The notes under the pieces were generated by a model, which had not been told where the DNA came from, made no database searches, and worked only from the letters and a program-made list of their open reading frames with translations. A stretch of 5,655 bases of DNA. Origin: CAWVWF01 sp963933885 (lineage in GTDB: Bacteria > Bacteroidota > Bacteroidia > Flavobacteriales_C > GCA-002722245). This document shows positions 1-4,194 of this stretch, in pieces. The stretch's first letter is position 1; each line of letters opens with the position of its first letter. Position numbers and translations under genes: made by a program. The DNA is taken from NCBI GenBank assembly GCA_963933885.1, contig CAWVWF010000201.1:1-5655 (forward strand), in the 5' to 3' direction.

Positions 1-1623
1 GTTGAATTGATCCTCCCAACGGAATTCAAAACGAGCCTTACTTAAAGCATCATCTCTATGCTGAGCACCAGGGTGTCCTTTGGCTAAATCGGCAGCATGA
101 GCAGCTAATTTATAAGTGACAACACCAGTTCTTACATCGTTTTTATTAGGTAAGCCTAAGTGTTCTTTTGGAGTAACATAACAAAGCATTGCACAACCAA
201 ACCATCCAATCATTCCTGCACCAATTCCTGATGTGATATGATCGTAACCAGGAGCAATATCCGTAGTTAAAGGACCTAATGTATAGAAAGGAGCTTCACC
301 ACAAACTTCAATTTGTCTGTCCATATTCTCCTTGATCATATGCATTGGTACATGCCCTGGTCCTTCAATGAATGTTTGAACATCGTGCTTCCAAGCAATT
401 TTTGTTAATTCACCTAATGTTTCCAGTTCAGCGAATTGAGCTTCGTCATTTGCATCAGCAATACTACCTGGTCTTAAACCATCTCCTAAAGAGAAAGCAA
501 CATCGTAAGCTTTCATGATTTCACAAATTTCCTCAAAATGTGTGTACAAAAAACTTTCTTTATGATGCGCTAAACACCATTTTGCCATGATGGAACCACC
601 TCTAGATACGATTCCAGTGATACGCTTTGCAGTCATTGGAACATAACGTAATCTCACTCCAGCATGAATTGTAAAGTAATCAACACCTTGTTCGGCTTGT
701 TCGATTAAAGTATCTCTAAAAATTTCCCAAGTTAAGTCTTCCGCTTTACCATTCACTTTTTCCAAAGCTTGGTATATTGGAACAGTACCTATTGGAACAG
801 GAGAGTTTCTGATGATCCATTCACGTGTTTCATGTATGTTTTCACCTGTAGATAAATCCATGATGTTATCAGCACCCCATCTACAAGCCCAAACAGCTTT
901 TTCAACTTCTTCTTCAATGCTTGAAGTTGTTGCCGAATTTCCAATGTTTGCGTTTATTTTAACCAAGAAATTTCTTCCAATAATCATTGGTTCACTTTCT
1001 GGGTGATTAATATTAGAAGGTAATACAGCTCTTCCTCTTGCGATTTCAGAACGCACGAATTCTGCTGTTATTTTTTCTGGAATACTTGCTCCGAAATCTT
1101 GTCCTTTATGTTGTTTTGCGATTCTTGTAGCTTCATCAATTTTTTGATTTTCACGTATTGCAACATATTCCATTTCAGGCGTAATAATACCTTGTCTTGC
1201 ATAAAACATTTGAGAAACATTCTTCCCGTCTTTTGCTTTTAATGGCTTTCTTACATGTTTGAATCGTAAATGATCTAAAGATTCATCTTCTAATCTTTCA
1301 TTACAAAATTCAGAAGAAAATTGATCTAATTCATCAACATCCTTTCTGTCTAAAACCCATTGTTTTCTAATTGGATCTAAACCTTCATGAATGTTGATTT
1401 CTTGACTAGGATCTGTGTAAGGTCCAGATGTGTCATAAACCGTTACTGATTCATTTGGTGTTTTTTTACCAGTTAACGAATTCAGCGTGTCCGTTAATTT
1501 AATTTCCCTCATCGCCACTTTTATATCTGGAAAAATAGTTCCGGATGCATAAGATTTTGCCGAATTCGGAAACGGCTGTCTAGTCACTCCATTTTGCTTT
1601 GGAGCAGTGTCTTTTTTCTTCAT
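1..1623 (-). CDS. thiC: Phosphomethylpyrimidine synthase ThiC (3' end beyond window)
   Basis: Radical-SAM enzyme that converts aminoimidazole ribotide (AIR) into HMP-phosphate, the pyrimidine precursor of thiamin; cytoplasmic. I translated the minus strand from ATG at 1623 and found 541 codons with no stop to the window edge. The N-terminal ThiC domain is recognisable (FPNSAKSYASGTIFPDIKVAMREI-like stretch, about residues 19-42), as are the core signatures SRGGS, SLGDGLRPGS, EGPGHVP with H424, PGYDHI with H462, and CAMLCYVTPKEHLGLP. By family knowledge, the two His residues are metal ligands near the active site. The frame ends at a KARFEFRWEDQFN motif, so roughly 60-80 residues are missing, including the CX2CX4C motif that binds the [4Fe-4S] cluster. 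The missing part is a window-edge effect, not a lesion. It starts 11 bases after thiS and is co-transcribed with it under the upstream TPP riboswitch. Identification is very secure. Confidence 0.97.
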   Translation of the reverse strand, partial: MKKKDTAPKQNGVTRQPFPNSAKSYASGTIFPDIKVAMREIKLTDTLNSLTGKKTPNESVTVYDTSGPYTDPSQEINIHEGLDPIRKQWVLDRKDVDELDQFSSEFCNERLEDESLDHLRFKHVRKPLKAKDGKNVSQMFYARQGIITPEMEYVAIRENQKIDEATRIAKQHKGQDFGASIPEKITAEFVRSEIARGRAVLPSNINHPESEPMIIGRNFLVKINANIGNSATTSSIEEEVEKAVWACRWGADNIMDLSTGENIHETREWIIRNSPVPIGTVPIYQALEKVNGKAEDLTWEIFRDTLIEQAEQGVDYFTIHAGVRLRYVPMTAKRITGIVSRGGSIMAKWCLAHHKESFLYTHFEEICEIMKAYDVAFSLGDGLRPGSIADANDEAQFAELETLGELTKIAWKHDVQTFIEGPGHVPMHMIKENMDRQIEVCGEAPFYTLGPLTTDIAPGYDHITSGIGAGMIGWFGCAMLCYVTPKEHLGLPNKNDVRTGVVTYKLAAHAADLAKGHPGAQHRDDALSKARFEFRWEDQFN

Positions 1624-1634
1624 AGTTACTTAAT

Positions 1635-1838
1635 TTAACCACCTTGAGTGGATTTAATAATCAGTAAACTATCCCCATTTTTAATTTTCGTAGAAGTCCA
1701 TTTATCCTTTTGAATAATACTTTTGTTAATGGCCACAGCAATTCCGTTTTGATGAATTTTTAATTCATCAAGTACATCTTTAAGAGATGCTGTATCGTTA
1801 AGATCGTATTTTATATTATTTACTTCAATTGTTAGCAT
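1635..1838 (-). CDS. thiS: Thiamin sulfur-carrier protein ThiS
   Basis: Small ubiquitin-like protein that carries sulfur as a C-terminal thiocarboxylate for thiazole ring formation by ThiG. The frame encodes 67 residues from ATG at 1838, the usual ThiS length. It begins MLTIEVNN, has the family-typical central stretch GIAVAINKSIIQKDKW, and ends in the diagnostic Gly-Gly (STQGG), the site adenylated by ThiF. An in-frame GTG at 1844 would add two residues (Met-Cys). I prefer the ATG because homologues commonly open with M-x-I/T-I-x-x-N. An AAAGGA Shine-Dalgarno-like motif lies at 1850-1855, about 6 bases before the GTG and 12 before the ATG, so the GTG cannot be excluded. It is the first gene of the thi operon, 11 bases ahead of thiC. 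The thiG, thiH, thiE and thiF genes normally found with it would lie beyond the left edge, if present. Confidence 0.93.
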   Translation of the reverse strand: MLTIEVNNIKYDLNDTASLKDVLDELKIHQNGIAVAINKSIIQKDKWTSTKIKNGDSLLIIKSTQGG

Positions 1839-1852
1839 ACACACGATTTTCC

Positions 1853-1882
1853 TTTAACAGAAAACAGATTTTGTTTGTTAAA
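1853..1882 (-). other. Leader hairpin just upstream of thiS
   Basis: A 7-base inverted repeat, TTTAACA at 1853-1859 and TGTTAAA at 1876-1882, could form a hairpin in the thiS mRNA leader. An inner AAAA/TTTT pairing (1861-1864 with 1869-1872) is also possible. The last bases of the 3' arm run into the AAAGGA motif before thiS, so the hairpin partly overlaps a possible ribosome-binding site. The stem is almost all A-T and therefore weak; a role in translation is inference. Confidence 0.35.
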
Positions 1883-1913
1883 ATATCGGTAAACTCAAAA
1901 AAACAAATGGTAG

Positions 1914-1942
1914 AAAAAAGCAGATGCGTAGATGCTCTGCTT
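1914..1942 (-). terminator. Rho-independent terminator of the TPP riboswitch
   Basis: On the minus strand, a 7-bp stem (AAGCAGA with TCTGCTT; plus-strand positions 1936-1942 and 1918-1924) encloses an 11-base loop and runs directly into six T residues (1914-1919, partly shared with the stem). Two further G-C pairs are possible inside the loop across a one-base bulge. It directly follows the 3' strand of aptamer helix P1 and precedes thiS by about 70 bases. This is the layout of an expression platform that works by premature transcription termination. I did not find an obvious mutually exclusive antiterminator by eye. Confidence 0.75.
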
Positions 1943-2020
1943 AACTTTTCCCTCCGCTGGTTTCAACCAAATCAGGTTCTAAGGCTATTTCTCAAACTAT
2001 TTCTAGTTACACCTAAAGTT
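1943..2020 (-). promoter_or_regulatory. TPP (THI-box) riboswitch aptamer
   Basis: Read on the minus strand, the segment matches the TPP aptamer in order. P1 is AACTTT at 2015-2020, closed by AAAGTT at 1943-1948. A short AGG/CCT P2 follows, with a P3 hairpin of AACTA-GAAA-TAGTT. Then come the conserved TGAGA, the core GAACCTGAT, a small hairpin TGGTTGAAACCA, and the conserved 3' segment GCGGAGGGA (consensus GCGTAGGGA). TPP binding bridges the two arms and stabilises P1. Located directly upstream of thiS-thiC and followed by a terminator, it would turn the operon off when TPP is plentiful. The P3 arm is near the minimal length for the class. Confidence 0.95.
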
Positions 2021-2052
2021 TACAATTACTGCGAATATATAGCGTATTTTTG
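2019..2052 (+). promoter_or_regulatory. Candidate promoter of the lipoprotein gene
   Basis: TATTTTTG at 2045-2052 is an exact match to the Bacteroidota -7 consensus TAnnTTTG. TTTA at 2019-2022 is a one-mismatch -33 element 22 bases upstream, inside the range tolerated for this class. The start of transcription would fall near 2058, about 20 bases ahead of GTG 2078. It interleaves with the divergent thi promoter, and its -33 overlaps the first bases of the riboswitch on the opposite strand. AT-rich DNA makes chance matches common. Confidence 0.4.
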
Positions 2053-2062
2053 GATTAGAAAA
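2032..2062 (-). promoter_or_regulatory. Weak candidate promoter of the thi operon
   Basis: On the minus strand, TATATTCG (plus 2032-2039) differs by one base from the Bacteroidota -7 consensus TAnnTTTG. It would place the transcription start near 2025, a few bases before riboswitch helix P1. The region where a -33 TTTG is expected (about 2060-2062) is only T-rich. A promoter must lie here because the aptamer begins at about 2020, but the exact elements are uncertain. Confidence 0.35.
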
Positions 2063-2077
2063 TTAAAATATTTTATT

Positions 2078-2524
2078 GTGAGATTATTTGTTGTGGTTGT
2101 TATTGGGTGTTTGTTTTATTCTTGTGGAGATGTGAAGGAGGGGAAGCAGGTTGAAATGATTCTTGAAGACACACTTGTAGAAAAAGCTTTAATTATTAAG
2201 GATTCTGTTGTTCAGACAGTCGTTTCACCTGATACAATATTTTTATTATCAAAAGTTTGGAAGTCGGTTTATTACATTAAAAACAACGATACAATTCATT
2301 CTGATACTCCATTTTTTTTAGAACTTTTAAGCGACTCAAATAAATTTATTTATGCCTTAAATGGAAAGTTTTCAGACAATCAGAAATGGAGTTTTAAGAA
2401 CACTTTATTTGAAACTAGCGGAGAAAAGAATGATTGTTATAAAATTATTTCAATATCAGATTCTGTATTGAGAACTCGTGATACCTCAAAACTAGGGTAT
2501 GAATATCTCTTCGGAATAAAGTAA
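2078..2524 (+). CDS. Putative lipoprotein of unknown function
   Basis: I do not recognise this family. The product is 148 residues from GTG 2078. The N-terminus is a short signal of Met-Arg followed by a hydrophobic run (LFVVVVIGCLFY) ending in SCGD, so Cys16 is the probable lipidated residue; the lipobox (FYSC) is relaxed, as is common in Bacteroidota. The mature part of about 130 residues is mixed, with the sequences VSPDTIFLLSKVWKSVYYIKNNDTIHSD and FLELLSDSNKFIYALNGKFSDNQKWSF suggesting a small beta-rich periplasmic or surface domain; the fold is inference. The same frame is open back to ATG 1829, but that extension would run through the riboswitch and opposite thiS, and would bury the signal peptide. 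An ATT at 2054 would give a more basic leader (RKLKYF) but needs a very rare start codon and lies upstream of the predicted transcription start. Its neighbours give no functional clue. Confidence 0.65.
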   Translation: MRLFVVVVIGCLFYSCGDVKEGKQVEMILEDTLVEKALIIKDSVVQTVVSPDTIFLLSKVWKSVYYIKNNDTIHSDTPFFLELLSDSNKFIYALNGKFSDNQKWSFKNTLFETSGEKNDCYKIISISDSVLRTRDTSKLGYEYLFGIK

Positions 2525-2548
2525 TCCAACTTTTTTAACATTTAAAAC

Positions 2549-2579
2549 TTGCATCGTATTTTAATATTTTATAATTTTG
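2549..2579 (+). promoter_or_regulatory. Promoter of the marR-efflux operon
   Basis: TAATTTTG at 2572-2579 is an exact TAnnTTTG -7 element, and TTG at 2549-2551 provides the -33 element with a 20-base spacer, matching the housekeeping promoter described for Bacteroides and Flavobacterium. Transcription would start near 2585, only about 10-16 bases ahead of the marR start codon. The start site falls inside the palindrome at 2578-2595. Confidence 0.7.
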
Positions 2580-2595
2580 GTTGCATATACAACTA
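2578..2595 (+). promoter_or_regulatory. Probable MarR operator 1 (near-palindrome)
   Basis: TGGTTGCATATACAACTA contains the inverted repeat GTTG-N6-CAAC. The 14 central bases form a perfect palindrome apart from one mismatched pair. It begins at the last bases of the -7 element and covers the predicted transcription start, the classic position for an autorepressor. MarR-family dimers typically bind 16-20 bp palindromes of TTGCxxxxGCAA type. A related copy lies at 3041-3058. Binding is inference from position, symmetry and duplication. Confidence 0.6.
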
Positions 2596-3050
2596 TGTTT
2601 ATGATTGAGCCAGAAAAATTCTTAGGTTATCTAATTCGTTCTTCGGGAAGAGCTTTTGCGAATAACGTAAATAAAAAGATAAAAGAAAAAGGGTTAAGTA
2701 TTACAATTGAGCACGTGGGGTTAATGTTTAAGATTTCACATGCTCCAGGTAGTTCTCAGCAAGAATTATCGAGTTATTTCTTTAAGGATAAAACTACAAT
2801 AGCACGTGTTTTAACTACTATGGAGAAGAATAATATGGTGTTAAGAGTTCCATCTGAAAAAGATAAGAGAACCAATTTATTATACCTTACAAATAAAGGT
2901 AAAGAAGTACTCGAGCAATTGGCTGAAGCAGCAATGGAAGTAGTTGTGAAGGCTACTGTTGGTGTTGATGAAACTGAACTTGAAATATGTAAAAAAGTAC
3001 TGAATCAAATAAGAGTTAATCTAGAAGATGAACCAAGTACTAGTTGTTGA
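2595..3050 (+). CDS. MarR-family transcriptional regulator
   Basis: Winged-helix dimeric DNA-binding protein of 151 residues from ATG 2595, a normal MarR length. Residues 8-50 form the N-terminal dimerisation helices and the first part of the winged helix. SSQQELSSYF (53-62) is the positioning helix, KTTIARVLTTMEKN (66-79) the recognition helix, and SEKDKRTNLLYLT (87-99) the wing, carrying the family's D-x-R signature (D90, R92). The remaining C-terminal helices complete the dimer interface. ATG 2601 gives a two-residue shorter protein and is equally plausible, as no Shine-Dalgarno separates them; the frame's TTG at 2577 lies inside the -7 promoter element and is excluded. It heads an operon with an RND adaptor and pump, and similar palindromes sit at both ends of the gene, so it probably represses itself and the pump. 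The ligand is unknown. Two cysteines (C132, C151) are both C-terminal, so an OhrR-type N-terminal thiol switch is not indicated. Confidence 0.92.
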   Translation: MFMIEPEKFLGYLIRSSGRAFANNVNKKIKEKGLSITIEHVGLMFKISHAPGSSQQELSSYFFKDKTTIARVLTTMEKNNMVLRVPSEKDKRTNLLYLTNKGKEVLEQLAEAAMEVVVKATVGVDETELEICKKVLNQIRVNLEDEPSTSC

Positions 3051-3058
3051 TGCAACTA
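3041..3058 (+). promoter_or_regulatory. Probable MarR operator 2, inverted copy of operator 1
   Basis: TAGTTGTTGATGCAACTA has 6-base arms (TAGTTG / CAACTA) around a 6-base centre. Its reverse complement matches the element at 2578-2595 at 15 of 18 positions. It overlaps the marR stop codon and ends 15 bases before the adaptor start. No TAnnTTTG promoter is visible between it and the adaptor gene, so it might act as a secondary binding site, a transcription roadblock, or an RNA hairpin. There is no T-tract on the plus strand after it, so it is not a typical terminator. Confidence 0.5.
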
Positions 3059-3073
3059 ATAAAAAGATAAGAT

Positions 3074-4189
3074 ATGAGTGATCAAAGTATGCGAATTTTA
3101 AGAACAGTAATTTTAATTGGTTTAGCAGTTGCTGTTACTGCAGGTGGTTTTTTTATAAGTAAAGGTGCCGAAGAAGAAAAAGAAAGTAAGGCTGTTGTTG
3201 CTCCAATAAAAGGAGTGCGGGTTAAAGTTGTTGAACTGACAAGCAATTATGCCAATGTTGAATTTTCTGGAAAATTAAAAGCAGAAGAGAAGATTGATTT
3301 GTACGCTGAAGTTAGTGGTGTATTACTATCAAGTGATTTTAAAGAAGGTGTAAGTTTTAGAAAAGGAGAAGTACTTGTTTCTATTAATTCTAACGAATTA
3401 TCAAATTCATTAAAAGCTTCTAAGAGTAATTTATTAACGCAAGTTGCAGCTTCAATGGGGGATATTAAAATTGATTTCCCTGAAGAGGGAGCTACTTGGG
3501 AAGCGTTTTTGAATAACATTAGTGTTGATACTAAATTACCAGAATTACCAGCTTTGAAAGATCCGAAATTCAAAAGATTCATTTCAGGGAAAGGATTATT
3601 AAATACATATTATTCGGTAAAAAGTGTTGAAGAAAAATTATCAAAATTTGCTTTGAAAGCACCGTTCTCTGGAAACTTAGTTGCTGTAAATGTTAAGAAA
3701 GGAACTTTAATAAGAGGTGGACAAAAATTAGGGGAGTTTATAAATCCTGCTTTGTATGAACTTGAGACTGAGGTTAGTTTATCTGAATTAAAGTATATTA
3801 AACCTGGATATCACTTGAAACTACAATCTGATGATTTACAAGCAGAATGGGATGGAAAAGTAACAAGAGTTAATTCAACGATTGATGCAAATTCTCAAAT
3901 GGTTAAGGTTTACGTTTCAGTAAAAGGAAGTAAACTAAAAGAAGGAATGTATTTGTATGGGAATTCAACTGGTGCTACGTTCGAAAACTCATTTGCAATC
4001 AATAGAAAACTGGTTAGTAATGGAGGTGTTTATACTTTGAAGAATGGAATTTTATTTCATAAAAAAGTGAAGGTACTTTACGTGAATCAATCAGTAGCGA
4101 TTGTAAGTGGATTGACTAATGGAGAAACTGTTGTAGCGGATAACGTGAAAGGATTGTTTGAAGGGATGAAAGTTGCAATTATAAAATAA
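3074..4189 (+). CDS. RND efflux periplasmic adaptor (membrane fusion protein)
   Basis: HlyD/AcrA-type adaptor of 371 residues that couples an inner-membrane RND pump to an outer-membrane channel. A hydrophobic N-terminal segment (residues 8-28, after R7 and R10) is a membrane anchor or uncleaved signal; there is no lipobox Cys. The barrel-sandwich (lipoyl) domain is split into KIDLYAEVSGVLLSSDFKEG (73-92) with the following KGEVLVSINS, and its partner half LKAPFSGNLVAVNVKKG (194-210) to about 223. Between them, residues 108-192 replace the long coiled-coil hairpin of AcrA with a shorter segment containing a proline- and aromatic-rich stretch (about 130-172). The beta-barrel is about 226-300 and the membrane-proximal domain 301-371. 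ATG 3074 is used; M6 (ATG 3089) would also keep the anchor. The gene lies 23 bases after marR and 5 bases before the pump, in one operon. The substrate is not predictable. Confidence 0.9.
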   Translation: MSDQSMRILRTVILIGLAVAVTAGGFFISKGAEEEKESKAVVAPIKGVRVKVVELTSNYANVEFSGKLKAEEKIDLYAEVSGVLLSSDFKEGVSFRKGEVLVSINSNELSNSLKASKSNLLTQVAASMGDIKIDFPEEGATWEAFLNNISVDTKLPELPALKDPKFKRFISGKGLLNTYYSVKSVEEKLSKFALKAPFSGNLVAVNVKKGTLIRGGQKLGEFINPALYELETEVSLSELKYIKPGYHLKLQSDDLQAEWDGKVTRVNSTIDANSQMVKVYVSVKGSKLKEGMYLYGNSTGATFENSFAINRKLVSNGGVYTLKNGILFHKKVKVLYVNQSVAIVSGLTNGETVVADNVKGLFEGMKVAIIK

Positions 4190-4194
4190 GGATC

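Noticed and set aside
812..1006. Plus-strand open frame inside thiC
   Set aside because: Lies wholly opposite the well-conserved ThiC coding sequence and has no recognisable protein features.
1..1623. ThiC lacking its C-terminal iron-sulfur motif
   Set aside because: The frame simply runs off the window edge with no stop or frameshift, so the gene is truncated by the window and not degraded.
1829..2077. Upstream extension of the lipoprotein frame from ATG 1829
   Set aside because: It runs antisense through the start of thiS, the terminator and the TPP aptamer, and would bury the lipoprotein signal peptide inside the protein. The reading frame is open by chance.
2525..2548. Possible terminator after the lipoprotein gene (T6 run at 2532-2537)
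   Set aside because: The T-run is there, but no convincing GC-containing stem precedes it by eye, so I do not call a terminator.
3041..3066. Intrinsic terminator between marR and the adaptor
   Set aside because: The hairpin is followed by an A-rich, not T-rich, stretch on the plus strand, so it cannot be a standard terminator for this operon.
3247..3582. Minus-strand open frame of 111 codons inside the adaptor gene
   Set aside because: Fully antisense to conserved lipoyl-domain coding sequence; composition looks like a shadow frame.
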